64,000 nt of DNA from Agrocybe praecox (GCA_964017145.1 OZ024840.1:4712001-4776000); one strand, 5' to 3'. Counted from the stretch's first letter, positions 47,826 to 60,700 are shown. Made by a program: numbers and translations. The notes: generated by a model from the letters alone, not told the origin.

Positions 47826-50430
47826 CTATGAGGTTTCTTCGTCATCCACACCCCCGTGTTCAGCTCGGTCAAGATATCTCTTTATTTCCTCGCGAGCCCG
47901 GCGGCTGAGATGTGGGAATGCCATTGACATTGGCGAGAAGGCTTGGGTTTTGCACATTTCGATGAGTGGCCTATATCGTGCGGCTCTGGGCAAGGTTTTG
48001 ATCAAACCTTCCATAAAGGTTGCATATTCAAATGGAAACAAGAGCGTTGGATCTTCAGATGTGAAAGTCGGTAATGGAGACCTGTTACTGTTATAAATGC
48101 GATGAAGAGGTACCACTTCTAAAACATCCTGGTAATTCTCCCGGTGGCGAACAAAATGTGCAACTGTTCTGAAAGTAATAATTAGATGGTTTTTCTGTGA
48201 GGCTGGTGTAACATTGATCAGCCGCTGGTCCTCTGATCGACGACTCCGTGTTCGTCTGTGCCATTTCCATGGGGATGTTTTTCGAATTCTTTTGTATAAT
48301 TTTCCAATTTCCAGAAGTTGTTTTGCTGTCCGTCTATTATACGGATCGCGGTCGCAAAGCACCTGTAGGCAGCAGACTGCGGCTCTAGAACGTATACTCC
48401 TTTTCTCGGCATCTGCGATCGTGATATCGATAGGGTTACCCGTTGAGAACATACAGAGGGCTTCATTGAAATTATCGTCATGATTGGAAAGAAGGGATCG
48501 AATGGGGAAAAGCTTGCAGTCGTCATGGATGCAAAAGGCTGCAAATAAATAATTTGACACCCAATTGTCGCGACGTGCTCCACGTATTTCTGTCAGAATG
48601 CAGTGCCCAAATGACCGTCTGTGGTTGATCCAGGCCTCACGAATGATGTCATTTTCATTCTGAAGATAAAATTTAACGTTATTCGGGAAGACTGTACAAA
48701 TGGTTATACGCACATGTATTCTGAGAAATTCAAAAAATACCCAAAAGAAGTAATACTCATAACAAGACGTATTGTCAGCAAAAATTGACTTGCAGGCTGA
48801 CTGCATGGGAAAATCTATGATGGCCTCCAGAGGTGCGCCGTAAACAGTGCTGTTCCAGTCGTCGCATGAAATTTTGATTGAGTTTAGCACCCAAATAGGT
48901 TGTTCATATTTAGACGGTATTCTTCCATTCAAATATTCCTCTGCATTTAACGTTTAATACTCAAATTTTCAAAATTAAATAGCACCGGACCTGAGTAGAT
49001 TTGCATGATCCTAAGGAGATGCAAAGCCTTGGTTTCTTTTCTGTTCTTGTAATACTCTTTTGATCGTTGTGGGTCGAACAGAAAGTCCGTAAACGACTTG
49101 TGCAGAAGCTTGACTGCCATGTTGCCGTATATAAGGCTTTCAATCTCCACAATAGACCCGAAATCGGAAAGAAGGACCTCTATGGTCCCTGGTTGCAGTG
49201 CAAGCATTTGCTCCAAGAAAAGTGAATTGCGCACCCCGTAAATGGCTGGAAAAGTCAATATATTTAGTAATAGGTCCGGGTCATCTGCTGTTTTGATTAT
49301 ATGTTTATAAAGAGCGTCGAGTTGAACAAAGGGTAAGTCCTTGAATGGAGGACGGAGGCCAAGTACTGATTCTAACCTCTGATCCGGGCGGTGACGTGGG
49401 GATTGCATATATTTGACGACGGTCGTGGCATAGATGAATTGTCCAGATGATTTGCATACGACGTCGTGAACGTGCTGCTCCTTCGGCCACTCATCTGGCA
49501 ACAAATGTTTGAATCTGTGCCTTTCCTTGATATCCTTGAACTTATCGAATATGTACAGCTGGATATCCTCGTTGGGAGAGTATTGGTCTCCAAGAAAGAT
49601 CTTGAAGAGAACACGTTGAGCTGTTTGGGACAAGAAGAAACTGGTTATATGACTCTCTGGACGGCTACAAAGAAGAAAACGGAAGGGGATTGGCGAAGAA
49701 ATTGACACATATGTCAGGGTATCCAAAATATCTTGTTGACTAGTGGGATCCTGGCATTCATCGAGCCCATCAATGACGATCAGTTGTGGTACCACATGAT
49801 GCTCAATAGAGAACATTGCTGATAGGGGAGTGACTACCAGTGAGAAGAATTGGGTCCTCAACGAGCGGGAGAAGACCAGTGGATCGTTGTCAACCGCGTC
49901 AGAGACAGCCTGACATAATATAGAATTTTTGGAGCACATCTGGTACGCGATCGTCGCGACGAGAGAGCCAGAGTGATCCCTGGTTGAATCGCCCGAAGAA
50001 AAGAAGAAACTTGCGAGCAGCCTTCCTTCGTCGGCACAGCGCTCACAGACACTCCTTCCAATGGCGGATTTACCAGCACCTGCGGCACCAGTCACCCAAG
50101 CGATGTCTTTCTCTCTTGTCTGCTCTTGCACTCCTGCCATCCAATCAATAATCGTTTGTATCACTGCGACACGCGTCCCGGCGTGGCACCTTGGGAGATC
50201 AAAGGTGTGCCCTGCATCGTGGAGAGCATTTGGTGCAACAAACCCGAGGAGGTGTTCATAACCACCTGGAGAGGGTGACAGATGCGTTAGATTCGACTTC
50301 AATGCTGCAGGAGAAACGTACCATTTTCCCTGTTGTGAATGTGAGTGTTATTAACAGTAAAGTTTCCTGCAGTAATGAGTGGGTTTATCGCTCCTGGAAA
50401 GATAGTGTTGCGGAAGTCATTGTAAGACAT
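47826..50430 (-). CDS. NACHT-domain STAND NTPase C
   Basis: Exons 50430-50322, 50265-48991, 48940-48714 and 48659-47826 give 814 residues in phase. The start ATG lies in the context conserved with gene D. Exon 1 encodes 'NDFRNTIFPGAINPLITAGN' and then 'FTVNNTHIHN'. Walker A GAAGAGKS is at 96-103. Walker B 'LIVIDGLDEC', 'CSRPE', 'SSGQFIYATTVVKYM' and 'LLHKSFTDFLFDPQRSKE' follow. The C-terminal module has 'SPWKWHRRTRSRRSEDQR' and ends 'PLIEMCKTQAFSPMSMAFPH'. It is the closest relative of A, with homology extending into both flanks. Intron 2 starts GTCCGG. Intron 3 (54 bp) is free of stops and in frame, so retention would add 18 residues. Confidence 0.87.
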
Positions 50431-50524
50431 TGTTAGCTTGTAAATTTTAATGTGAGTAGCGACGAGCTGGGTGGGTGCAAATAGGAAACTGGGACGGACT
50501 CAGGCGGTGTTGCTTCGTGTAAGC

Positions 50525-50610
50525 TTTCTTGTGGGAATTCCTCAATACCGTCCTGAGAGTCGGCGAGGCTGTGCCATTGGAGCCATGCTTTCTGTCATTA
50601 TTAAAAATAT
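50525..50610 (-). promoter_or_regulatory. Conserved upstream block of NACHT C
   Basis: This starts CTTGTGGGAATTCCTC and continues ATACCGTCCTGAGAG and CGAGGCTGTGCCATTGG, about 100-180 bp upstream of the ATG. It matches the blocks before genes A and D. Confidence 0.5.
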
Positions 50611-50676
50611 CTCTGAGACGTTGTACCGGTTTTGGATTTTTCTTACACGAATTATTCGAAGACATCTGGTCTGTTA

Positions 50677-51161
50677 GAAAATTGTCCGGCGGACAGTCCG
50701 CCAGACGGTCTGCCGGACAATGCCATCTCAATGTGACAAACTAGGTGACAGAAAGGTGACAAGGTATTAAGTACTCCATTATTTCTAGTACTCTTCCTGC
50801 CACCATTGTTGTTCAATTGTTGTTTCAGATCATAAGCGCGCACCGCCGCAATGGTCTTCAAATGATTGAGAGCATATAACTCACGCAGCGCGTGGAGCGG
50901 TCAACAGAGCGTAGAGGTGAGGAGCTCAAGTTTCTTAGCAAGCAAAGGTAGAGAGAATGAGCCGTCGAGAGAAAAGGCCTATGCCGCGCACACCGACGAT
51001 GCTGCCGGTGGTGATTAGGTAACGTCGGGCAATGGACGTCGGTGGTGGCGGGAATCGGGATAGGGCGGGACGTCACAGACCAGCTACATACCGGTAACAC
51101 CTTACGTCACAACGGCAATCCCCCACAAAAGTCTGGCGGACGGTCTGCCGGTCAAATTTTC
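50677..51161. mobile_element. MITE with about 30-bp imperfect TIRs and TA flanks (485 bp)
   Basis: The left end is GAAAATTGTCCGGCGGACAG. The right end, reverse-complemented, is GAAAATTTGACCGGCAGACC; both continue to (C/A)GTCCGCCAGA. TA dinucleotides flank both ends (50675-50676, 51162-51163), as in Tc1/mariner-type insertions. The left terminus also forms a near-perfect 39-bp palindrome of its own (50681-50719). No transposase frame is present. It sits just upstream of NACHT C. Confidence 0.68.
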
Positions 51162-51239
51162 TAAATGAATACGTGGTATAGTTTGTGTGCCTCTTGTAAG
51201 TGTGTATATTTAAATTCTATCAAATAGAGATAAAATTAG

Positions 51240-54200
51240 TTTCATGTCTCAAAGGACGATGTTTGGTACGGATGTTCATGCCGGCATTTTGAGCATCGCC
51301 ACATAAACCGAATTTGGCGCCTCATCATTTTCATTTTCCAACCACAATGGCCAACCATCCAAGCCAGTTCATCCTCACGCCAGTTTCATGTGCTGGTGCT
51401 TGTTGCTTCAAGTAGAAGTGAAATCGGTATATAAGTATATGCCCTTTGAAAGTGCGAGCTAAAACTGCTAATCGTCTAGCGGCGTTTCGGACGCGATGTG
51501 GACGCGATGTTTGGTACGGAAGCTCCGTGCCGACCTTTCCGGGCATCGCCACATGAACCAAAATTGGTTGCGTCATCATTTTATTTTCAACCATATTCGC
51601 GTCCACGACCGTCGTGGCCTTTTCTTTCCATTCTTTGCTACCGCGTTCGATTTTCGTGGGCTCGGGCAATTTAAAGCTCATTCCAATGTCTCGAAACTCT
51701 TGGTGGCTTAGCGCATTATTTAATTTACCGACGTTCGTTGCGTAGGCGTGTCTTTGGGTGGGTATGTGGGTAGGATGGGATGGGATGGGATGGGATGGGA
51801 AGCGGCTGGATGGATGTGTGGGATATCGGTCATGGTGGGTGAAGTACACATAACGAAGATTTTGCTCGGAGGAGCTGCACTAAAACGATTCGCTCAGAGC
51901 CCGTCCGTTCAGGCCCAAACCCCTCTGAACACGCTCTTCTACGATATTGACTGTCACCGACCAAAGTTCTCCGGTTCAGTCTTCCGTTCTACTTGCCACC
52001 GTCATCTATCCCCTCGAAGTTCATTTCGGTGTATGAAGACGCTTAGTCGTTTATTTCAAAATGTTTGAACGCGTCTTTGTGTGGATGTTGGTGGGATAAA
52101 AAATGGTTGGATATGAGAAATTAGACTGGCTGAGGTGCGCATAGACAAGAGCTCGTTTGATATACCTGCGCCTAAGCACACCCTCCCACTTAGTCCGCCG
52201 GCTCAGTCGTCCTTCCTGCATACCTCTGCACCCGTCCCATGCCAAGTCGCTATTCAACTAGTCATATCGTACCGGACGTTCCTAGGGGCTATTCTCTAAC
52301 CTTCCCGACTTGCTGTATTTTCCAGCCCAATGTCCATGGTTCTGTTCGATCGCGAAGCTGTAGGGTCTGCATCAGCACTCGCATCCGCATCCGTATCCCC
52401 GCCAATGCCCCTCCCCTGTCCTCCTATGTCTGACATACCAGTTGCAGATCTACTGCTCCAGTCGCGCGTACTGGCACCTGTCGCATTCCATGATCAATAT
52501 TATGTGACGTTATACAAACCTACACGGACGCCATTTCATACCTTGTTTCTGTAAGATGTCGGTCGCCCTTCTTCTTTCCCTTCTCTGTTAATTCCAGGCC
52601 ATCACTTTTTCTTTCGTTTTCAGGCTCATCTCAGTTTGTCGAGAGTCGTATTTTTCTATGAACGGCCGAAGCTCGGGCGTGTGTGTTTTGGGTGGGTGAG
52701 GTACGCATACACAAGGTTTATTTTGATCCATTTGCCCCTAAACACGTCCCACCAGGATTCTCCCCGGCCTCGTCTTCCGCCAATCCTAGTTCGTCGGTTG
52801 AACGTTTCAAATTAAATTTTAATGTTTCAACTTTCAAACGTCGCTCCTCTGGGGCCGTATATCCATCCGTGGTCGCGGTTGAACTAGACGTACCGGACAC
52901 CCCTCAAGCTTATTTCTCGACTCCTTCGTCTCACCTCATTTCGCAGCTCTGGGTCTATGGATTTGTTTGAGCACGATATCGTAGGGTTTACCCTCGTATC
53001 TACATGCCCGATACCGCGTCTCCCGTCCTCGGATGTTCTAATACTTAGCTCTTCCCATTTGTACTGCGCATGTGATTCTCCGTGTTTTCATGTTTCGACT
53101 CCCGTGTTCTTCACATATGGATTTCAAAGTCATTTGTTGCTCGCGTCCCTGAGTGCACATCCACTCAACAAACCATATCCTTTGACTCTCAGATGCAAGG
53201 GAAATCCGAGCGGTGGCATAAAGTGTACGTTTCGCCAAGGTGCGTATATCATCATATCGTTAGTTCAGTAATAGTAATACTGTTCTTTCATCAAGCTTCA
53301 AGGGAAAAATTAGTACCATTCTAGATCATACATAATGTCTAGTCGCTATTCAACTAGGCGCACCAGGCCTCATTCATCCCTTGGCCTTAATTCGCAACTC
53401 GAACCTGCAGGGTCTGGACCTGCACTATCCAATCTTGTGGGGTGTGCACTCGCATCTGCATCCTAACATCTCCTGATCCTTTGTGTCTCACTTCTCGTCT
53501 CAGAATCCGTTGCTCGACTGCCACTCGTACTAGATATCTGTGTGTATTTCCTTCTCTCTCGCTTTCTTTTCCGTCTCTCAAAGTCATACTAAACCCCGCT
53601 CAATGTGTCTCTCGCGGTCATCGTATGCATCTTGCTCTCCAGCCAATTTCTCCTTCGCAAAGTTCTCTTACGCTGTGCACTCGATTTTCTGTATGAAACA
53701 ACCATTCTTCCCTCCTATCCAATCAAGCCGTACGTGTATCGTGCAACAGATAACGACTTTCTACTCAGAAGGATCAATCGTTCGCCTGGGACGTTCCTTC
53801 CGTCCATCCTTTTCTGCCGCATTCTCTGCTGAGTTTTCTTTCAATTACTCCCATGATATCGATCATCTCACAGACCTCTACTATTTAACAGTTATTCTCC
53901 TCCTTGCCTTTCCTGGGCCTCTCAGTTCCCAACAAAGTGCACAGCGTACATTGGGATGCACCAGTCAAAAATGGTTCTCCCGATCGCGTGTATGTACCTC
54001 ACCATACCAATCGCGTCAACGTAGCGTGACTCTTGTGTCTGTTAGCTTGCAAGATACGCACCTTGCCTACGTCCGAAACTGACACAAACACGCAGTCTCG
54101 ACACGGTGTCTAGTGCGTATGCCCACGTTCGTGATGCGTCTTACATAATCAGCGAAGTTGGTCATTTCTTTCATCGTTCCTTTTTTTTTATATCGTCGTA

Positions 54201-54350
54201 CCACATCCCCATAACCTCCATTCTTTTTCTTATTACTATTTTCGAACATAGGACCACTTTCAGTCTTTATTTCATGTTTTTTATCACCTCAGATTATTCT
54301 GAATTCCCTTTTAAGTAGTCTAGATTTTCATTTCACATGCGAGGCATCCT
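51240..54350. repeat. Inter-NACHT C/D spacer, several dispersed repeat copies
   Basis: Partial and full cores lie at 51255-51345 and 51480-51620. GCGTGTCTTTGGGTGGG-type blocks lie at 51735-51850 and 52070-52140. CTCGCATC(C/T)GCATCC blocks lie at about 52375-52400 and 53445-53465. A GGGAT microsatellite lies at 51773-51800. Open frames here are short and not coding-like. Confidence 0.65.
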
Positions 54351-55012
54351 TACACTGTGGGCGCCGACACCTGCATGTCGGAAATACAGGTTAATATATA
54401 CTGGTCGCGTGTCTATATTTACCTGTATCTTTTAAATACATGTATATGACCTGTTTATTTAACGGTGTCCGCTGTGTTAGGGTTCTCTGTCGCTTGTTTA
54501 ATTTCTCTTGGAAAATTTCTTTTCGCCTAGGTACACCTTCCCATTTGATTTGAATTCAAATTTGTCTCCTGAGTATTGCTACAAGTAGAATTACCTATAT
54601 AACAGTAGTCCTACTTGTTTTGTACTCCCCAGCAGAAGAATATCTCTATCTCAACATTACTCGTGGCCGCAAAAAGTAACCGTGATTATGTAATATGCGT
54701 GTCACTGATTTTACATATGCCCTGATAGAGTAGCTGCTATTTTCGAGGCTAGAGGAGGACATAAACAGTTTTGATTTCTAATGTATATATACTATTACCC
54801 ATACTATCATATTGTAGAGAAACATTGACATTTATATTATGAATATGTGTGCTGAAAGCCATATCTTCGTGTCCAGGAGGAGGAAATTATAATGCCATCA
54901 TTTTACATAATCACGGTTACTTTTTGCGGTCCCGTGTATACACATGCCACACAACTTTGGAACCCCGAGACAATTTCGCCTCGTCTCCCCTCTTCACCCG
55001 GACTCGCAACGA
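54351..55012. other. AT-rich spacer 3' of NACHT D
   Basis: No gene. An imperfect inverted pair surrounds TAATCACGGTTACTTTTTGC (54908-54927) and its reverse complement near 54671-54690 (GCAAAAAGTAACCGTGATTA-like), about 240 bp apart. This could be another small foldback insertion. Confidence 0.45.
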
Positions 55013-57581
55013 CTACAATTGTTTCCTTTTGTCGTCATCACCGCCTCCGTGTTCGGTTCGGTTTAGATATCGGGTAATTTCTTTCCGTGCAGCGCGGCTG
55101 AGATGTGGGAATGCTATTGACATTGGCGAGAAGACTTGGGTTTTACACATTTCGATGAGTGGTCGATATTGTGCGGCTCTTGGCAGTGTTTTGATTAATG
55201 CGTGCATAATACTTGCATATTTGAATGGGAATTCAAGGACTGGATAACTTTTTCCATGTCTGTAATTATTTTTGTGAATGCGGTGAAGAGGCAACACCTC
55301 AAAGGTATCCCAGTGGTCAGTCCGATGACCAGCCAGATGTGCAACCGTTTTGAAGGTAATGAGACGTGTGCGAGGCAAGTGACTTGGATCGATGAGCCGC
55401 TGGTCCTCTAATCGACGAATCCATGTTCTTCTGTGCCATTTCCATGGATATGTTTTTTCAATTCGTTTGCATAATATTCCAATTTGCAGAAATTGTTTTG
55501 TTCCCCGCCTATAGGATGGATTGCGGTCACAAAGCTCCTGTAGGCAGTAGGCCGCGACCCTAGAACGTATACTGCATTTTTCGACATCCGTTATCCTGTT
55601 GGTAAGAAAATCACTTTTTAAACGCATAGATGACAGAGCATTGTTGAAATTATCGTTGCCGGTGAAATGAATAGAAAGATGAGATAGAAGCTTGTAGTCG
55701 TCGGGGATGAAAAAAGCCGCAAATAGATAATTTGACTTCCAATTGTTACGACGTGGTCCGCTTATTTCTGCTAGAATGTAGTTCCAGAATAAATGTGTGT
55801 GGTTGATCAAGGCATCACGAATGTTGTTGTTCCCACTCTGAAAACCAATTTTGAGTTATTCAGGAAGACCGTAGAATTGGTTATATGCACGCACGTGTTC
55901 ATGGAGGAAGTCAAAAAAGTTCTGAAAGAATTGATATTCATAACGGGCAGTAGGTTCAGCTAAAATTTTCTTGCAGACTGACTCCATAGGAAACTCCATG
56001 ATGGTCTTGAGAGGTGCGCTATAGGTGGTGTCCCAGTCATTGCATGATATCTTAAAAGAGCTTAGCATCCAAGAAAGTTGATGATATTCAGACGGAGTCC
56101 TGCTAGTCACATTTTCCCCTGCATTTTACATTCAATAATTGTAGTTTTAAAATCAAATGAATACTTACCTGAGTACAATTGTATAATCTGAAGGAGATGA
56201 AAAGCCCGGGTTTCTTCTTGGTTCTTGTAAAATTGCTTTGATCGTTGTGGGTCGAACAGGAAATCTGCAAAGGACTTGTGCAGAACCTGGCCTATTTTGT
56301 CAAAATGACCGGTGAAAATCCCCACAATAGAACCAAATTCCGACAGAAAAACTTCGACATCTCCTGGCTCGAGTGAAAGTATCCCTTCTATATGCGAAAG
56401 ATAGATGTTTGGGTAAATTACGGCCAAGGCCAATATATTCAGCAATAACTCCGGGTCATCAGATGTCTCGAGTATATGCGTATAGAGAGCGTCGAGTTGA
56501 ACAAAGGGTAAGTCCTTGAATGGAGGACGGAGGCCAAGTACTGACTCCAGCCTCTGATTGGGGCGGTGACGAGGGGATTGAATATATTTAATGACTGTTG
56601 TGGCGTAGATGAACTGTCCAGATGCTTTTTGTATGATATCTTCTACATGTTGGTCGTCCGGCCAGTCGATGGGCAAGAGGTGTTTGAATCTGTGTCCTTC
56701 CCTGATATTCTTGAAGTTATCACACAGGTACAGCCGAATATCCTCGTCGGGAGAGTATTCATCTCCAAGGAATAGCTTGAAGAGAAAGCGTTGAGCTGTT
56801 GAGGAGAAGAAGAAATTGGTTATATGGCTTTCCGGACGGCTACAGACGAGAAAGCGAAAGGGAATTCGCGAAGACACTGACAGATGTGTCAGGGTATCCA
56901 ATATATCCTGTTGACTGTTGTGGTCTTGGCATTCATCGAGCCCATCAATTACGATCAGTCGCGGTAACACATGAAGCTCATTGGGGAATACCGTTGTGAG
57001 GGGAGTGATCACAAGGGAGACAAATTGTGTCCTGAACGAGCGGGAGAAGACCAGAGGGTCGCGGTCAACCGCGTCGGCTACTGCCTGACGGAGGGCTAGA
57101 CTGATGGAACACATTTGGTACGCGATGGTTGCGACAACCGAGCCAGAGTGATTCCTCGTTGAGTCACCAGAAGAAAAGAAGAAACTTGCAAGTAGCTTTC
57201 CTTGTTCGGCACAGCGCTCGCATATGCTCCTTCCAATGGCGGACTTACCAGCACCCGCGGCACCAGTCAGCCAAGCAATGTCTTTGTCCGTCGTCTGATA
57301 CTGCAACCCTTCCATCCAATTAATGATTGTCTGTATCACTGCGATGCGGGTCCCGGGATGACACCTCGGGAGGTCAAAGGTGTGACCTGCGTCGTGCAAA
57401 GCATTCATTGATACAAATTTAAGAAGTTGTGCATATCCACCTGACAAACATGTTAGGCTCATTCGAAATGCTGCGGAAGGAACGCACCCCCGCTTTGAAT
57501 CTGGACGGTATAGTTTCCCCCCATGATAACTGGATTGACGGCTCCTGGAAGGATGGAGTTTCGGAAGTCATTGTAAGCCAT
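55013..57581 (-). CDS. NACHT-domain STAND NTPase D
   Basis: Exons 57581-57488, 57440-56169, 56118-55895 and 55837-55013 give 804 residues in phase. Exon 1 encodes 'NSILPGAVNPVIMGGNYTV'. Walker A GAAGAGKS is at 91-98. Walker B 'LIVIDGLDEC', 'CSRPE', 'ASGQFIYATTVIKYI' and 'VLHKSFADFLFDPQRSKQF' follow. The C-terminal module has 'YPWKWHRRTWIRRLEDQR' and 'PLIEMCKTQVFSPMSIAFPH'. A TAA near 55855 looks like a disabling frame change, but it lies inside intron 3 (GTGCGT..TTTTCAG, 57 bp, 55894-55838) at the position used by all family members, so the gene appears intact. Intron 2 has a perfect GTAAGT donor. Confidence 0.87.
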
Positions 57582-57659
57582 TGCTAGCTTGTGGTGTGTG
57601 TGGCGACCAGCAAGGAACTTGCAACAAGGAGGAAACAGGGACGAAAGGCGATGGCGCGT

Positions 57660-57735
57660 CGTGAAAGACCTAGTGGGAAATTCTTCGATACTCTCCCGCA
57701 AGCTCGGCGGGGCTGTGCCATTGAGGCCATGTGTT
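57660..57735 (-). promoter_or_regulatory. Conserved upstream block of NACHT D
   Basis: This starts CTAGTGGGAAATTCTTC and continues CTCCCGCAAGCTCGG and CGGGGCTGTGCCATTGAGG, about 80-155 bp upstream of the ATG. It matches the blocks before genes A and C. Confidence 0.5.
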
Positions 57736-57779
57736 CTCGTCATACCGCTTCCTTACTCTGCGTCCAATATTGTTAGAGT

Positions 57780-60700
57780 TTCACAGCTACAGCTGGTGAT
57801 TGGCATTGTTTGCCGCCAGCGGCTGACGGTCATGCGAACGTTCCGGGCATCACCACATGAACTAAACTGGTGCATCCCTCTTCCTGTCCATGACCATCCT
57901 GGCCTTTCATATTCGTAACCTCCTATTCGTTTCTCTATTCAGGATATGAAGCGATTCCACTTACTCGTCAGTTATCTTCTACCAACGTTGTGGCAGTGCA
58001 ACCTGCCCCGGTCAGATTAGATTAGATCGTATAAAGATATGTGACCGCGACGCGTACATAGCCCAATAAATCATTGCTTTGACCATTACCGCCATCGTGC
58101 GAGGCTGTTCGACACGCTTCCGAGCCCAGCTACGCCTGTAGCTGCATTCTGGACTGCTCCAACGTTTGCTGCCACTGCAGCCCGCAAGCCGGCGTGAGAG
58201 CGAGTAGATTAGATTAGACTACCTGCCATGTACCCGCGCCGTAGCGGATCAGCAATGTTCATCCATCCTTGTCCCGAACCACCACCATTGTCAGCTCTGC
58301 CGTCTCCACCACTTTGACGCGTCTCAGGCGTATAAGTTCGAAAGAAAAGGAAAATCATACGAGGTATATATTTCTACTAAGGGCGACATCACTTTAATGA
58401 CACGTAAACGTGTCCATCCAAGCTTGAAAGTTTCTTTATCAACATTGTCTTCCACTAACCTAATTCAATTCTACCGTTGCCTTGCCACTTCTTCCTCTGC
58501 CTCCATTCAATATAGACGGTCCAACTTCTTCAATTAGAGTAATGGATGGAAGGTCCAACTAGACACACAGTACAGTTCAACTTGAACGTTACTCTCGCTG
58601 CACTTTCCTCTGTTCGCCTGGCTGTTTGATTCGTCAGCTCCGAATCTTTAACTACCAACGTGGATTGTGATCCTCCATTTCGAACATACATAGGTTGTAT
58701 TACAGGTACTCGTATGTCAGTGCGTTATTTTTGAATATTTTTAGTCGGATTGATAGATTGATCAGGTTCTTTTTCGTACTCTTTCATATAGTGTAAGTTC
58801 GCGTTCATTTCTTTTATCCCTTCTCGTATATGTAAGTAATTTGCCGAATTTGATTCGATAAATTTCTTTCGGAGGTTGCTGTTTATCCTCGCCTCCTGCA
58901 GAGCTCTCTCCATACGAGCTATTGCTACACAGTTTGAATCAAAATCTTCCTGTAACGATAACCTTGTTTCTCGACTATAGGTATACACTATACACACTTC
59001 TCATCATATCGGGAGATCTAAGAATGAAATATTTACAGATGCATCCTCACACGAGCATCTCGAATCCTTCTACTTGCATGTCACTTGTTTCACTGCTTAT
59101 TATTTCACACCTTTCCGCCACGATCTGACTGTTGTCTTGCGCATGTTCATCGCCCCGGGATCAACTTTAAAGAGTTATTCGTTCTCCACCGGGTCTGTCC
59201 GTCCTTATCGTACTATTCACGCGTGAGGATCTCTGAATCTATCATCATTTAACGAAATTGATAAACAGTGTTGCGCATGAATTTGTACCGCCTGATCAGA
59301 AACCAGCCTGCGTTGCGCCATGGACACGATTTAATTGCACCGCCAACCAGTGACGTACGACTACGAAGTTTTTCTTTGTTTGTTTCTGTTCGCGTTTATG
59401 CCTTATGCGACCTTCGGTATTCATGACATTGAACCAGGTTAATTTTTATAATTTTCATGTCTTTTGAAAATTGATAGGTATCTTCAGACCAGTGCGGCCT
59501 CTTGTCCTGACGTGTGTTCAAGTAAACAGCACTTTTTTTCCCGGAAGCTTCGGTTCCTGGAACATCGAAGTTTAATCTGCTTCTGGTCGTTGCGTACTGG
59601 GTATCTAATAGTCAAGTACGACCACAACATGACTTTGTGCATCCCAATTGCGTCCACTGGCGTTTCGGACGCGATGTTGACGCGATGTTTGGACCGGAAG
59701 CTGGGTGCCGAACGTTCCGGGCATCGCCACATGGACCAAAATGGCGCGTCATCATTTTATTTTCAACCATCATCTGGCCTTGTTTCTTCGTCCTCTAACG
59801 TTCCCCTAGTTTTTTGTTGTCCGCTTTGTCACGACATCTAAGTTCTGTACGTGAACTTCCGAGCGACATCCGCCGGGTAGGCGCGTCTTTGGGTATGTTA
59901 TTGGGTGGGATGGGAAATGGGTGGATGGTGTGGGAGGTACGTCTGGTCTTTTCTTTCCTCGTCCCTCAGCTTCAACGTTTGATTTTCGTCCGTTCTTTCG
60001 TTTTCAGGCTCTTCCTGATGTATGAAGACTCCTGTTTGTGTATATTTTCCTATGTTTTCCGGGAGCGCGTCTTTGGGTGTGGGTATGGGTGGGATGGGAA
60101 ACAGCTCAAGCACTCAATGTTTGTGGGTTTTTGCAGGGAGAGGTGCGCATACACCATGTTTGACCTGATCTATCTAAATTGAACCACATCCAGCTACAGC
60201 GGTCTCCGCCAACGCAACTCCGCCGGTTCGGTCCTCCTTCCTTGCGTGCCCATGCTAGTCGCTTTCCCGTGTTCCCTTATCATATCCATACCGGACCGCA
60301 CTCGCATCTGTCTCCCCATCGGCCCCTCGAGCACTCCTGTGTCTCCCTTCCCAGTCCTAGACCTTTCGTTTAGCTTTCCACTCGTACCAACCTGTCCTCT
60401 CCTATGGGCCGAGCCCCATGATGGCCATGCATCTCCGCATGAACAACATGGCGTACTTCGGCTCCCTTGGCTATCGGCCCCTGTCAGAGCGTCGCGCTCC
60501 TTCCTTCGTCCCTGCAGGCCCTTCCGGTAAACAATGCTCGCATCTTTGTCACACCCGAGCCCCTCGCTGCAATCTACTCTATACATTAACCTCTCCGACC
60601 CTACATCTTTCTCCAAGCTCGCTGTCACGCCGTACAGTCGATGTTTTCTTCTCGAGCTCCTAATACGAAATGACATACCGAACCGCTGGATCCTCGTCGC

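Noticed and set aside
55838..55894. Apparent frameshift and TAA stop splitting NACHT D into two genes
   Set aside because: All family members have a GTGCGT..CAG intron at this exact position. Removing 57 bp restores the frame, so D is intact.
58725..58997. 90-residue minus-strand coiled-coil-like frame
   Set aside because: Plausible composition, but no start context, splice partner or family match, and it lies in the repeat-rich spacer.
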